A stretch of 64,000 nt of DNA from Tilletia caries (GCA_032718865.1 JALUTQ010000004.1:992001-1056000); one strand, 5' to 3'; positions 1 through 11,388 are shown, numbered from the stretch's first letter. Notes: generated from the sequence alone by a model not told the origin. Translations and numbers: made by a program.

Positions 1-1
1 T

Positions 2-1893
2 GCCACCACTGGAGCTCTTGCAGAGTCTCTCGGTTTTGGAGTAGCGGCACCTGCGACAACGCAAGAAGAAGAATTCGTCGGGCCACCCCGACCAATTCCT
101 GCTCTTCCTACCACAGTTTCAAACAACAAAAAATCCTCACCTCCTGACGAACTGATTCGTACGTTGATCCAGGAACGCAACCTTACCGCATCTCAGGCGT
201 TGGCGTTCAAGGTGGCTGCTAGGCACTTCTTCACAGAATTGACAGGTCAGTGCACTTCAATATCGATGCACTCATACACGTTCTGATTTTCTGATCAAAT
301 ATGGCTTCCTTCCTTACAGGGAAAGAACAGGATTCACTTCGATTGTTCATGCACGGCGAGGCCGGCACTGGCAAAACCGTCGTTGTTCGTCTTCTACGCG
401 AACTACTGGAACGTTTTGGAAAGGGCAACGAAATCTTGTTCATGGCCCCAACCGGAAAGGCTGCCAGCGCAATCGGAGGAGCCACTCAGCATGCAACATT
501 TGCACTCCGCGTTCAAAAGAAAGGCACGACCAGCGACGATTTGGCTTCAGTCCGCGCCGAAAACACCCACGCAAATCGTATCCGGTATCTACAAGATACC
601 TTCCGACACGTACGATGGTTATTCTTTGACGAAGTTTCGATGACATCGTGCGAGATGATGGCGGAAATCGATCAAGCCCTCCGAATCGGCCGCCAGCTGC
701 CAGACGATGTTTTCGGCCGGGTCAACGTCTTATTCGCTGGAGACCTCTGTCAGTTGGCGCCCGTCGGTACAGCGGCTTTGTACAGCGACGCTTCTCTGTC
801 CTCTCGTACAGCAGAATCTCGGACGATGATGGAACTTGGCCGAGCAGCTTGGTTGGAGGTCAACGAAGTCATCAATTTCACCGAACAGATGCGCATGCAA
901 GACGTTGATATGGCCGAGTCCCTTTCCCGGCTGCGAGTACGGAAGTGTACAGAGGATGACGCTTCCCTTTTCAACACAAACGTCCTCCGGTCATCCACCA
1001 ACCTGAACGGTATCAATCTGCAAGGTCGAGGCGAGGCCATCGTATTGACGCGCACCAACGAAACGGTACGCGCATTAAACCATCAGAAGGCAGCAGCAAC
1101 AGCCAAATGGGAACACCGTGGTCTCGTCGTCTGCGCCGCCAACGATACCACCACAGCAAAAATGACGGCTGTACACCGATCTTGGCTGCTCAATTTCAAT
1201 GGCGACGCGCGCATCAAAGTCGGGTTGGGACGAATTCCGTTGTATGAAGGAATGCCAGTCGTCTACCGCGGTGGCAACCAAAGTGTATCCTTGGGTATCA
1301 CCAACGGCGCCTTTGCTACCGTACACAGTTGGCAGGTCCGGCAAGACAACTGGGGACACACCGTCGCAGACGGAATCATTCTTCACTTCCCCAACGCCTC
1401 CCCGTTCCAACTGGAATCCCTTCCAGAAAGATGCCTACCTATCATACCTGCATCAACAAGCTTCAAGATGAGCAGCACCACCAACAATAAACTCACTGAA
1501 CAAGTCAAACGAAAACAGCTCCTGATCCAACCCGGCTTTGCGATGACCGTCCATTCAGCTCAAGGGATCACTTCAAAAGGGCCCGTCATTGTCGACCTTC
1601 GCACAGGAGGGTTTGGCGCTTATGTTGCTGCCACCAGGGCAACGAAGAAAGCCGACCTGATTCTGGTTGCACCCATCAAAATGGGCCAACTCAACACACC
1701 TCCCTTACCCAAGAATCTACGCTCCGAACTTAAGAGGCTCGACAGGATTGCAGCACACACTCGCGAACGTCACGACCACGACGATTGGACCCTGGACGGC
1801 ACGGAACTTAGGAACAAGAGATCAAGAGAAGACGATCTATACGATCAACCTGGTCCATCCGTCCGAAGGAGGGTAGAAACCCTGGATACTTGA
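2..1893 (+). CDS. Pif1-family helicase, Helitron-type, 5' partial, two exons seen
   Basis: This is the C-terminal part of a superfamily 1B DNA helicase of the Pif1/Helitron type, which unwinds DNA 5' to 3'. The gene starts before the window. Exon 2-245 is joined to exon 320-1893 across a 74-nt GT..AG intron, and the frame stays open. Visible motifs in order are Walker A (GEAGTGKT), Walker B with DEVSM, GDLCQLAPV (motif III), FTEQMRM, and the C-terminal HSAQGIT and VAATRATKKAD helicase motifs. The exon-1 peptide (LTASQALAFKVAARHFF) matches the Q-motif region seen just before Walker A in fungal Helitron helicases. No Rep nuclease domain is inside the window; it may lie upstream. The last ~60 residues are basic and acidic and probably disordered. 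A cellular Pif1 is the alternative, but the transposon-rich setting favours a Helitron or another mobile element. Confidence 0.85.
246..319 (+). other. intron of the Pif1-type helicase gene
   Basis: The donor is GTCAGT and the acceptor TTACAG. Splicing turns the surrounding sequence into one continuous frame (..FFTELTGKEQDSLRLF..). Without it, the upstream exon would not join the helicase. Confidence 0.8.
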
Positions 1894-2099
1894 TCCCTGT
1901 TCCTCACATTCTCTTTACCCAACAGCACCGCTTTTCTTGTAGCTGCTGTTCCACAACTCGCCTCAGATTCCGCCTCGATGTCTCCCGCCTCTTTGGCTCT
2001 ACTTCTTTCCCTCACTTTGCTTCCTTCTTACTCCAGCATCGATTAAGCGATGACTCCACCTTCACCCTCTTTTGAATACATGATCCATACATAACACCA

Positions 2100-2350
2100 A
2101 GATGTCAGACAGATGTTCACGTAGGCGCATCTGCAATATGAATGACAGGTGATAGTGTGCATAATAAGTGAGTGACACGTGAAAAACAATGTCGTGAACT
2201 TAATACTTATGTACTGTTATATGATTGTCATGTGAATGTCACGGAGTAAAATCGGTACTTTCGTCGTTCTACACATTCAAACCACATAATAATGCAGATG
2301 ACATGCACGTGTCACATACGTTTCCACAGTCTGAACCTGTCCGAATAATC
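2100..2350. repeat. TGTCATG/CATGACA motif cluster 1
   Basis: The intergenic stretch between the helicase and the next gene has several near-copies of TGTCATGTG and GATGACATGCACGTGTCA, with related CACGTG and GTGACA words. The same vocabulary recurs at 6500-6600, 9440-9720 and 13170-13340. No coding potential is seen. Confidence 0.5.
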
Positions 2351-2400
2351 ACCTCAATGACCGGTATACATAATCTTCGAATGCTTCGAGCTACTAGATC

Positions 2401-2460
2401 ACCATGAACCCTGAACCCTGAACCCTGAAGCTTCAAGCCTCAAGGCTCAAACGTTCGAAA
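2401..2460. repeat. CCCTGAA heptamer repeat with CTTCAAGCCTCAAGG tail
   Basis: Three to four copies of CCCTGAA are followed by short CTTCAAGC/CTCAAGGC words. It resembles a degenerate telomere-like heptamer, but the unit (CCCTGAA) is not the usual CCCTAA. Related words (GAGGCTTGAGG, TTCAGGC) recur near 30760, 31990, 32830 and 35040. Confidence 0.45.
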
Positions 2461-2805
2461 CATTTCACTCTGTGAAGAATGGGCCTCTCCTCCCATATCA
2501 CAATGTTAAGATGTAGAGCTCAATAAAGGTGTATCCTTCATAAAAAAGGCTACTTCCTTGCACATACCTCTTCCCTCAATGCAGTTCAATGCCGCTGAGA
2601 CCCTTGCCTGGAGCCTCCACCCCAGGCCCTTGACCCATTCTTTTCTCATTTTCACATTCCCTTCCCCCTTCTGCTCTTTCTTCCACAGTAATGTCTCGAT
2701 CCGTCTTAAAACCCAGACCCTTGCTCCTTGGTAATGTACTTTACAAACACCCACACACCTGCCTTCGCCTTCGTTATACCTTACATCCAATCCCCTTTAA
2801 CTTCA

Positions 2806-3918
2806 ATGACGACCTCCTCCATGGATCACATTTATGCATACCAGGACCTCGTTGCGCTCGCCAAGGAGGCTGTACAGCTATGGCCGGTATACGCAGCCGA
2901 TTTTATCGAACTCATGTCCTGTTTGGATAACAACACTCCTTATTCAAAGCGTCGATTTCCTCGTCCTGTGCCACCGAACGCCAATATCGTTTATAATCAA
3001 CAGTACGTTTCGGACTTCGATAAATCTTCTGCGTGGGATCAAGAGTGCCACTGGCAGACATCGGACCCCAAGGTTCCCGTCGAAAAACATGACACAACGT
3101 CATTTCCGCAATCCTTACCTCAAGAGGAAGACATCGCTCTTCAATGCATGGAAGCAATCGAATACATCGATAGTTTGAACTCGAAACAAACGATATCGAC
3201 CAACGCGCCTGTCTTTCTCAACGGCCCGGTCGCTTCAACTTCATCCAACCCTCCCTATACAATGCATAGTATTGCCAACGTCCATAACACTGCCCCGGTC
3301 ACCTCAACTTCATCCAACCTCCTTTATATGGTTGATGGCATTGCCAACGTTTACGACGCTGCCCCGGTCTCCTCAACTTCATCCAACTCCCATTACAACA
3401 TTGCAAGCTCATCCTTCAACACCAACCAGATCTCGTCAATTTTATTTGCTCTGCCTTATACGGTCGACGACATGATCACCACACCGCCATCACCCCGAAC
3501 CATCATTCCTTATCAGGATGTACCTCGTCAAGAAACCATGGACGGCGAATTGGCCCCCTTATGCAAATTGTTCGTCAAGACGCTTAAGGCTCGACCAATA
3601 CAGCATGTCTCGGTCGGACGCATCTGCCGAATTTTGGAAGAAGCCATCAAATCGGACCTGGCATTGAAGGACGTCTTGAATCCTTACAGACCAAAAACAA
3701 GGAAGAACCAACAGGACGGCCCCCCCTTCATTCGTTCCGCCTCACACCGCATCATAATTGATATCAGCGCATACGTCTGTATCGGGTTTATCTCGACATC
3801 CTATAAGCCGCCTTCCCGAGATTTAGGTCCATCAATCATTCTCGGCGACAACACGAAGTCTTTTTTCCGCAACAAACAAGACGTTATTTGTATGGAACAA
3901 GTGATCAACAGTTTGTGA
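2806..3918 (+). CDS. hypothetical protein with three 23-residue repeats
   Basis: Single-exon frame of about 370 residues; I do not recognise the family. I prefer the ATG at 2806 (MTTSSMDHIYAYQDLVALA). In-frame codons further upstream (an ATG at 2734) would add a poorly supported leader. The middle holds three tandem repeats of 23 residues (period 69 nt from about 3225), each containing P-V-x-S-T-S-S-N and ending in I-A-N-V. The N-terminal ~70 and the C-terminal ~120 residues look globular (PLCKLFVKTLKARP; ISAYVCIGFISTSYKPPSRD). There is no signal peptide or obvious catalytic motif. It lies 0.9 kb downstream of the Pif1 helicase in the same direction and may be cargo of the same element. Only length, in-frame repeats and codon regularity support it as a gene. 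Confidence 0.55.
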   Translation: MTTSSMDHIYAYQDLVALAKEAVQLWPVYAADFIELMSCLDNNTPYSKRRFPRPVPPNANIVYNQQYVSDFDKSSAWDQECHWQTSDPKVPVEKHDTTSFPQSLPQEEDIALQCMEAIEYIDSLNSKQTISTNAPVFLNGPVASTSSNPPYTMHSIANVHNTAPVTSTSSNLLYMVDGIANVYDAAPVSSTSSNSHYNIASSSFNTNQISSILFALPYTVDDMITTPPSPRTIIPYQDVPRQETMDGELAPLCKLFVKTLKARPIQHVSVGRICRILEEAIKSDLALKDVLNPYRPKTRKNQQDGPPFIRSASHRIIIDISAYVCIGFISTSYKPPSRDLGPSIILGDNTKSFFRNKQDVICMEQVINSL

Positions 3919-4139
3919 TGATCATCGACGTTTTTCCCTCATCACATCCATTCAGCCTTCTCATTTCCTCATCCCCTGTCTTCTCCCCTTTCCAAAGACG
4001 ACATGCTGTACCTAACAACCACCATCGATAACAGCATTTGAATCTCCTTTCTTTTTCCATCTTCATCGACGTCAACAAACTGGATCCTTTAAACCGACGA
4101 CTCTCTTTCAACGCGACGAGTCAATGCGCACCTTGCTGA

Positions 4140-5790
4140 CCTGCCTTGGTGTGTGCGTTGTCTTTGTGGTGTCCAAGGCCATCGAGAGATTGGCATACGA
4201 CCGTACTCGAACTCGGCTGGACTCAACACGCACGATACTTCACATTCAGCACCTCACCACCACCACCACCCCGGTCACCGGCGTCTCCTTGCCTCGAAGC
4301 AACGTCAACCAGGAGGAACTCATCCCTCTACGGTCTCCAGTTTCGGACCTTTGCCCCGCACCCGCAGCAAGGTCAACAACACTGCCGGAGCGATCGACTC
4401 AGCACCGTCGCCTGGCACGCACACCAGCAAGACTTCCCCAGCCTCCCTCAGCCTCCCGTCATCACCTCCACCATCTGCATCAAGATCCTCACTTCGGCCT
4501 CCTTACCCCTCGACACAGTTTCGGTGGGGGCTTTGGGTGAAGCCCTGACAGCAGCGTTCGTAACACTGGTCGGGCTTGGTGGGAGAATCGGCGAGATGGG
4601 AGATGGCGCGTGGGAAGCACGCCAGTGCATGATATCGGTTGCGACATGCGGCTCGGCGTCGACACAGCGACTGGCGCTATCAGCCTGCCAGAAGAGTGAC
4701 GACGATGGAACAAGCAGCAGCAGATATCCGCATGGGACGACAGATGCACGAGCTCGGCCGCAGGCGAGTATTTGTGCATCGTCTCAGCAAGTGGATTGTG
4801 TGCTCGCCCTCCTCCTGTATTTACCCGAGCAGTGGGAGCACGACAATCAACACACACGGCCTCAGGATCGAATGTGTGGTACGGGTCATCGGGCCGCGAT
4901 CGGCATCGCCAACGTCAGCAGAAAAACCGACACGCGGTTGCGTTCGTGCCTTCCCCTCAACCACCACACCACGATCGGCCAGTTCAGCAAGTCTCGGCGC
5001 GTCAACACGACCGAGCAACGATTTTCCTGGTCAAGACTCGATGAAGATGCTCACAGCAGTCTTCGGCATACGATATATGGCCAGTGGTGCATCGCCCAAG
5101 ATTCGGAGAACCAGTACCCCCTAGCTGGCTTCAAGAGCCAGTAGGGAGCAGTTCAGCGACAGCGAGCGGCACCTGCCACACGCACGAGTGGCTCTAGCAG
5201 CCTTGGCTCTCGGTCGGCAACTCGTCGGTGGGAGCACGTTCTCTTCCCCCTCGCTCAGCCTCGCCAGCAAGTCGGCCCTGCCAGGCATCGGCAGCGGACA
5301 CGGACACGGCGTTTGGATCAGCGAAACGGTGGGAGCATCGCGCTCTGCGCAGCGGCATGCACGGTGGAGATGATACGCACATGGAGTGCTAGTGGTGCAA
5401 TTATGTTCGGCCTTGACTCTTGGTTGAGTCGAGGATACACTTCGGTCCATTCGGTGGTCGGTCACCCGTCACTCGGCGGCGCTCATCAGACTCTCGACCG
5501 CGAGTTGTTCATTCATCAGCAGTCTCACCACCACCGGCACCAGCAATCCAGCACGATAGACACCGGCGTCAACACCGGCATCAGCTTCATCACCACCGAC
5601 ATCAACATCAATTCACCTTCGTGAACACAACCACCCCCGACACCACCATCAGGTTCAGCATGACGATGACCTTCAGGTATCTTGACGGACCCTTCGGCCC
5701 ATCTGCCACGTTGTCCCTTCTCCTTCAAGTAGTTACAGTCCAGGTCTTTCCTCTTTCTGTACCTAACAACCATGTCCAACCGTAGTGGTT
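4140..5790 (+). pseudogene. possible remnant of a Ser/Pro/His-rich protein gene
   Basis: Between about 4150 and 5790 the plus strand holds overlapping open stretches of Ser/Pro/Arg/His-rich composition in changing frames, for example around 4153-4548, 4639-5124, 5188-5373 and 5420-5785. No single frame runs through, I see no convincing intron set, and no domain is recognisable. It could be a frameshifted, intrinsically disordered protein gene or simply GC-rich non-coding DNA with chance open frames. I favour a decayed gene but hold it weakly. Confidence 0.25.
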
Positions 5791-6460
5791 CATCCCCTAT
5801 ACACACACATATGCCTATGCCTTACTTCCTTTCCTCTCTTTGATCTCTCTCCTCGAGCAAGCGTGACTCGGAGACTCCGACGTCTCTTCGTCCCTCCGTC
5901 AACTCCATTACCGCCAAATATAGATCCGCGACACCGACAACGAGCACCATAATCCCTCGCCTTAAATGTCCGCTTCCGCCTTCTCTGCTTTCTCCGCTTC
6001 CATCTACCCTGCTTCCCCTCCTGCTTCTCCTTCTGCTTCTCCCTCTCTCTCACGCTCTCCTGATTCTCGTCTCTTCGACTGAGACCATCATCCAACCCGG
6101 TCCCAGTCTGATCACCACTCTGCCATCCCCGCTTCAGTTCCTTTGGCATTCTGCTTCCGCCCTATCATGGGCCTCGGCCTCTTCGCCCAGCCTCGCCATC
6201 TCTTCCACTCGTCTCCTGCCTCTCCTCTTCCCGCTTGGCTCCTGCTCCCCTCCTACGCGTACTCCTGACTTCCCACCTTCTCCGTTCACAGCCCTTCATA
6301 CACTCATAGCTCAAACGTGTATATAAGAGGCCCATTTCCCTCTGTGTTCTATGACTTCTCTTCATTGATCAATCTAAGCCTGGACTACCTCACTTGACTA
6401 CTCCTCGTCTTCCTCGTCTTCTCCTCGTTCACACTTTCTTCCTCTTTCCACAGACTTCCC
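5790..6460. other. pyrimidine-rich intergenic stretch with TATA motif, no gene seen
   Basis: CT-rich on the plus strand, with a TATATAA motif at about 6320-6326 followed by pyrimidine runs, as in fungal promoters. No convincing coding sequence follows it, so its target is unknown. Confidence 0.35.
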
Positions 6461-6499
6461 TTTGCTGTCCCTGACACTGACACTCGACTGTCATCTACA

Positions 6500-6600
6500 T
6501 TTTCAAATGGTATACATATCATCACATGCAGATGTTATCTGCATGTCAACTGGAAAGCATTCACATAAATGCATGTCAAGCATATGCAGTACTGTACCTC
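6500..6600. repeat. TGTCATG/CATGACA motif cluster 2
   Basis: Contains CATCACATGCAGATG, GCATGTCAACTGG and AATGCATGTCAAGCATATGC within about 80 nt, downstream of the 3' end of the kinase gene. It shares its word content with the other clusters. Confidence 0.45.
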
Positions 6601-6741
6601 AACCTGCACACCAGCTCACCTCTTGGGAACCATTGGTGGATAGACTGGAGTTGGACTCATACTCACTCAGTGCGCATGTGCTCGTCTCTGTTGAGCATCA
6701 GAAATCTCCACTGTGATTCTTTCACGTCACGCTTGAAGCTC

Positions 6742-6742
<1 letters not shown>

Positions 6743-6787
<45 letters not shown>
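6743..6787. repeat. (ATC)n microsatellite
   Basis: About fifteen uninterrupted ATC triplets, 25 nt past the stop of the minus-strand kinase gene. Non-coding in that gene. Confidence 0.9.
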
Positions 6788-6812
6788 GAATTCATTACGG
6801 ATGCGGAAGAGG

Positions 6813-9305
6813 TTAAAAAGCATGGACAGTGGGAAGTTCACCAGGCGTCGCCACAGGAACAGTGCCATGGACATGGTACCTAAAAGCACCTGCCACGCAT
6901 GTAGCTCCTGTCCGCGTCGCTGGGTCCAACTTGAGGCAACTGTCGCGCACTAGACACACATCCTTGCACGTGTACAGATCATACCGAAGAGGCAACTGCA
7001 CGGCCCTTCTGGGCTCGAAGCGGACGACTCCGGGCGGGGGAGGGTCACCTTCGCTCATGGAGTCGTCGCCTTCGAAGACTCCCGGCAGAGCCTCCGCTCC
7101 TGGAAACACTTCGCCCTCGCATCCCGTATGGTTGAGGATCTTCTCCATGACCACCAGGGGCTGATCGCTGTTCCAAGGCACATTGCCGGCCAAGAACTCC
7201 GTGACGATGACACCGAGAGACCAGACATCGGCTGCCACTGTTCGTCGATTGGTCCGAAACAGAATCTCCGGAGCGCGATAGTTGAGCGAACAAAACACGC
7301 GCCGGCTCGAAGGATTATTCGTCACCTCTTCGCTGAGACCGAAGTCAGCAATCTTGATGTCATTGTTCTGTCCTACGAGAACATTTTCCGGCTTGAGGTC
7401 GCCGTGGTGGATTCCCTTCCGATGTAGATACCCGAGTCCGGCAGCAATTTCCTGCACGTAGAACTTGATGGCACCAACCGTTGGCCTTCTATTGTGGTCA
7501 TAGATGATTGCCCGCAGGTTGCTGGGCATGTAGTCCATGACGAGCCATAGCTCAGCATGGTGCTGTCCAGTGGATTCCATGTAGACGACGTCGAGCAGAC
7601 TCATGACGTTTACCGACCGCTGCTTCGCCATGAAGAGAACCTCCCGCACGGCAGAGGTCGAAGGTCTGCCGGATGGTTGACATCTGGTGACCTTTACGGC
7701 GACGTTTCTTCGGTTGAGAGTATCGACAGCGTGTTCGACCACACCGTGGACGCCGCGGCCGAGATCAGTTCCCGTGAAGTTGTAACGGCCGTTCCCCTTC
7801 CGCCACAATTCCTCCATCCAGATCTCTTTGGGCGGACCCTTCTGTGACCGGAGCGTCTCGAGATCACCTTCCATTCTCCCCAGAATACCCCGCAAATTGT
7901 CCACCTGATCCTCCAGCTGCTTCTTATCGACACATGTCTTCTTGTAATCCGCCCGAAGCCGATCCCACTCGCGGTCATGTGCATAGGTTGCATTCGGGTA
8001 CGACCGCAACTTTTCCAGCTCGTCCTCCAGTCCATTGACGATCTTCCGCTGTCGAACAAGCTCGTCCTGCGCTGCCTTCAAGGAAGCCTCGAGTTGCGGA
8101 TGACTCGTCGCATAACATCCGAGCTGTCTGTCTCTATCTTCGACGACAAATTGCAAGTCGTCACGCTCTTCGATAGTGTCGTTCCGTTCCTGCTCCAGGC
8201 GCTGGTTCTCGGCCCTGGCTTCCTCCAACAGCCTCTCGAGCTCTTCAATCCGGTCGGAATCCGATTTGCGGACTTGAGATCCAGTGGGCGGCTGCGCCTG
8301 TTTCGTCTCCGTGTCGATTTCCATCGCATCGGAGCTCCTGGCAGCATGATTGAGCTGCGCCAACGACGACCGCAGCCGGGCGATTTCCTGCGTTCGTTCC
8401 CGCAGGGAGCCCTCCAGCGCCGCATTCTGGTTGAGCGCTGCGACGAGGAATGCCTCTCGCTCCGCCAAATCCTTACTCCGCGCTGCTTCCAGCTCCTTCG
8501 TGGCGGATTCCGCCACGTCCAAGCTTTTTTGGAGATCGGCCACCGCAACGTCCGATTCCATCCGTTCTTGAGCTGCTTCCGTTCGCGCTTGATGCAAATC
8601 CTCAGCAGCGCGGCGCTTCGAGTCCTGCAGCTGAACGTGAGAGTCGAGCACCTGTCGTTGCAGCCCATCCAACGTGGATCGCAGCTCTGCGACCGTGCCT
8701 TGAGATCTCTTGAGGTCCTCCTCTCTTCCAGCAGCTTCGGCCTGCAGCGTTTCCGAATGATGGACGGCGGCTGTGAGCTGCAGTTCACGTTTCCGACCTT
8801 GCTCGGTAGCATCTTGAAGACCTAGTCGGAGAACGCGGACCTCGTTCTCGAGCTTGTCGATCTTCGAAAGGACAGGGAGGACCGCTTTCGATAAGGGCAG
8901 CCGGATCCTCCCGTACACGATCGCTTCCGGATTCACCAGGACTTTATCGTCGTATTGCTCCCTCTCCTGCCGCAGATGCCGATAAAGCATAGCAGCTAGA
9001 CATGGCACCAGGAAGGGAGCGATATGTTGAATCGTGGCTTCGTCCGCGTTTTGACGAAGAAGATACTGGCGCGTAAGCTGAAGGAATCTGAATTCCATAG
9101 CCGGTCCTAAAGGACCTGTGCCTCGTTCTTCAGCGCCATCCTTAGGCGGTGGTCGCGCGAGGAAGGCTTGAGCGGCTCGACTGCCTGGACTTTGGTCGGT
9201 CCCGAACAAATACGATTCGACATCGAACTTGTCGTAAACCGCATCCGTTGGCCATCGCTCGCGGAATGAAATGGCCTGCAGATCCTTGACCTTTTCCGGG
9301 TGCAT
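6813..9305 (-). CDS. coiled-coil serine/threonine protein kinase, CDK-like, intronless
   Basis: An 830-residue single-exon protein. It phosphorylates protein Ser/Thr if active. Residues ~140-510 are a long heptad-rich coiled coil (ELEKLRS, RLEEL, LEQERNDTIEERDDL). Residues ~520-810 are a kinase domain with the glycine loop LGRGVHGVV, VAVKVTR (ATP lysine), HGDLKPENVLV (catalytic loop), IADFGLS and YRAPEILF. The domain most resembles the CMGC group (DVWSLGVIVTEFLAGNVPW). The catalytic loop is HGD, not HRD, so it is a non-RD kinase that would not need the usual activation-loop phosphorylation. The ~140-residue N-terminus may be a small globular domain. The coiled coil suggests homo-oligomerisation. 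The start ATG at 9303-9305 is the first in frame. A single 2.5-kb exon is unusual beside its intron-containing neighbours and fits a retrocopy or mobile cargo gene. Confidence 0.8.
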   Translation of the reverse strand: MHPEKVKDLQAISFRERWPTDAVYDKFDVESYLFGTDQSPGSRAAQAFLARPPPKDGAEERGTGPLGPAMEFRFLQLTRQYLLRQNADEATIQHIAPFLVPCLAAMLYRHLRQEREQYDDKVLVNPEAIVYGRIRLPLSKAVLPVLSKIDKLENEVRVLRLGLQDATEQGRKRELQLTAAVHHSETLQAEAAGREEDLKRSQGTVAELRSTLDGLQRQVLDSHVQLQDSKRRAAEDLHQARTEAAQERMESDVAVADLQKSLDVAESATKELEAARSKDLAEREAFLVAALNQNAALEGSLRERTQEIARLRSSLAQLNHAARSSDAMEIDTETKQAQPPTGSQVRKSDSDRIEELERLLEEARAENQRLEQERNDTIEERDDLQFVVEDRDRQLGCYATSHPQLEASLKAAQDELVRQRKIVNGLEDELEKLRSYPNATYAHDREWDRLRADYKKTCVDKKQLEDQVDNLRGILGRMEGDLETLRSQKGPPKEIWMEELWRKGNGRYNFTGTDLGRGVHGVVEHAVDTLNRRNVAVKVTRCQPSGRPSTSAVREVLFMAKQRSVNVMSLLDVVYMESTGQHHAELWLVMDYMPSNLRAIIYDHNRRPTVGAIKFYVQEIAAGLGYLHRKGIHHGDLKPENVLVGQNNDIKIADFGLSEEVTNNPSSRRVFCSLNYRAPEILFRTNRRTVAADVWSLGVIVTEFLAGNVPWNSDQPLVVMEKILNHTGCEGEVFPGAEALPGVFEGDDSMSEGDPPPPGVVRFEPRRAVQLPLRYDLYTCKDVCLVRDSCLKLDPATRTGATCVAGAFRYHVHGTVPVATPGELPTVHAF

Positions 9306-9439
9306 GATGGAAAAGCTGCTGTGATGTGATGATTAGGAGTAAATGGTGGTGAAAATGTGGATGGGTGTTGGTGGTGGGTCATAGAAAGGCAGAATGAGGC
9401 CTACTCTCGAGAAAACCATGAGAAGAGACAAAGAGCGCA

Positions 9440-9720
9440 ACAGACTGCATGTCATGTGACTAAAATGTACATGAATGAGCCAAGGGTCTATGCATCATGC
9501 AAGATCTACGCATATCACGTGCATGACACACAGCCTCGCACGGACTACCACAAGAGAACCACTGCTGACATTCGCATGACATGTAGAATTCATAGGTTTA
9601 AAATGCGTGTCATGCACATTACACGTGGTAACGAGCTCCAACAGATCTTAGCGTGTATACTACTTGACATTCACATGTCATGCAGCATTATGATCCCACT
9701 CCCGCCGAACAGAGAACTAT
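9440..9720. repeat. TGTCATG/CATGACA motif cluster 3
   Basis: Upstream of the kinase start. At least six near-copies are present, including GCATGTCATGTGA, CACGTGCATGACAC, TTCGCATGACATG, GCGTGTCATGCAC and TCACATGTCATGCAG. This is the densest cluster in the window and could be a promoter or a subterminal binding array. Confidence 0.55.
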
Positions 9721-9975
9721 GTGGATCATGGCAATGACGTTCAGTACATTTATATTCTATGGGGCATCACTATCCGACCGCTGTCCATATGATTGCATGT
9801 GGCTGTCATCATACCACATTACTTTCTGGCATGTCTCCCATCTTCCGGTCCATGTTTGATACCAGCACTTCCACGCAAATCAGCCGACAAAAAAAGGGAT
9901 ATCCACAGTGATATGCTCCATGATCCAAGATATCTCCCACAGATCTCGCCATTGTTGCCGAAGAAGCATTATCGA

Positions 9976-10895
9976 TCAGTCCATACCCTCATCCGAAGCT
10001 TCACCAAGACCAACGGAACGAACGCAAGGCGACACCAAAGACTCGTTATCGACCGTCGAAACGAAGGCGGCAGCTGCTTCAGCGAGGTAATTCGGAGGAT
10101 ATTCACGACCCTGACCGAACGGAACTAGAGGCAGAGCGAGAGACGGACCGATCAAACGAACAGGGGAAGGTGGCGGAGCCGACAATGGCGGAAAATCAGA
10201 TTCCGCGGCTGAATCGACCGCAGCGGCGGAACCGAAGCTGATACGACGTTCATTATCGCCGTCCGAACCAACATCACCAGAGACGATGGCGCCTACACCG
10301 ATATCGCTGACGGCCGGCTCCGTGGCCTCGTCCGATTCCGAAGCATTCGCACAGCGCCAGCATAACCGGCAAGGGAATGGAGCCAGACGGACAACATCCC
10401 CCTCTTCGTGCGGATTGAACGGATGCGGGGCATGAGCATGACCTTCACACGATTGAAGACTATACCAGAAGAAAAGCCGCACAGATGCTCAGTGTTTCGC
10501 CCAGCCAAACACGTCGGAAGGAAGGTGACTCACCCAACGTTGCCAGTACGCAACCTGTCCTGCATTTCCGCGTTGACATCCGGAAGACCGTTCAGGCCAT
10601 TTTCCAGAATGTCGTCAACGAAGCGAAGCAGGTCGACCCGGCTCCACTTGTCGTCGATGAAGGACCTGACCGAACACATGTCGTAGAAGAAGGCTTCATA
10701 CCGACGATCCAGGTTCATTTCCACCTGGGGGCATTTCCACCATGGATGCAATTCGGTGTCCATCTTCGGAAGTGGACCGAAGTACGGTGCATACGTTGCA
10801 GCCTCCGCCCTCCGTTCAGCAACCCAGGCGCGTAATCGCTCTGGGGCAGAAACAGGCAATCTTGCGTCGCCGATTCGTTCGCCGTGAGTAGACAT
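9976..10895 (-). CDS. hypothetical protein, two exons
   Basis: Predicted protein of 281 residues from exons 10895-10534 and 10459-9976, joined across a 74-nt intron (donor GTGAGT, acceptor TATAG). The total spliced length is a multiple of three. The start is the ATG at 10895. Family not recognised. The N-terminal half (RLRAWVAERRAEA.. YAPYFGPLPKMDTELHPWW) looks globular. A C-x2-C-x2-C cluster (CRLCWRC) sits just after the splice. The C-terminus is acidic then Pro/Ala-rich and probably disordered. It is divergent from the gene at 11528, with about 0.6 kb between them, and is followed downstream by motif cluster 3. It may belong to the same mobile unit as the helicase and kinase; that is inference from position. 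Confidence 0.55.
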
Positions 10896-11318
10896 CGCCA
10901 CCAGATGAACTGCCGTTTGTAAACAACAGGCATACCCTCACGAAAAGAGCTTCTACTATTTATCTCCCAAATACACATTCACCCGCTTACAACAAAGACG
11001 TCCCATTTCAGGTCGCCATCGCTCCCGCTCCCCAGGTCATCTTCATTCCCTAAGATGAGCTCAACAAGAACAAAGCTCCACGAGAAGCAGAGGATGATAT
11101 ACAAAGAGGCCCGTGAGTGGAATTGAAATGAATCACACTAACTCGATGCCATCGAGTAAAAACGCGCTATCTCGATGCCATCGAGTTTGCGGCCAGTTAT
11201 GTCGAACAAACGATGCGTTGGACACCCGGACCCCTCCTCCTGCTTTCGTCCATCAACCGAGGATTTCCTCTCTTGCAGAATCATTCTGACATTCTTCATG
11301 GGCGTTACAGACCATCTT

Positions 11319-11322
<4 letters not shown>

Positions 11323-11365
<43 letters not shown>
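11323..11365. repeat. (TC)n tract in promoter
   Basis: An uninterrupted TC dinucleotide run of about 43 nt lies 160 nt upstream of the ATG at 11528. Pyrimidine tracts are common in fungal core promoters. Confidence 0.85.
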
Positions 11366-11366
<1 letters not shown>

Positions 11367-11381
11367 GCATCCATGAAACCC

Positions 11382-11388
11382 TATAAAA
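11382..11388 (+). promoter_or_regulatory. TATA box for the gene at 11528
   Basis: TATAAAA 140 nt before the ATG, directly after the TC tract and followed by a pyrimidine-rich leader. The spacing fits a transcribed 5' UTR. Confidence 0.5.

Noticed and set aside
2380..2400. CTAG near a possible stem as a Helitron 3' end
   Set aside because: The stem is too weak and a CTRR tetramer alone is too common to define an end.
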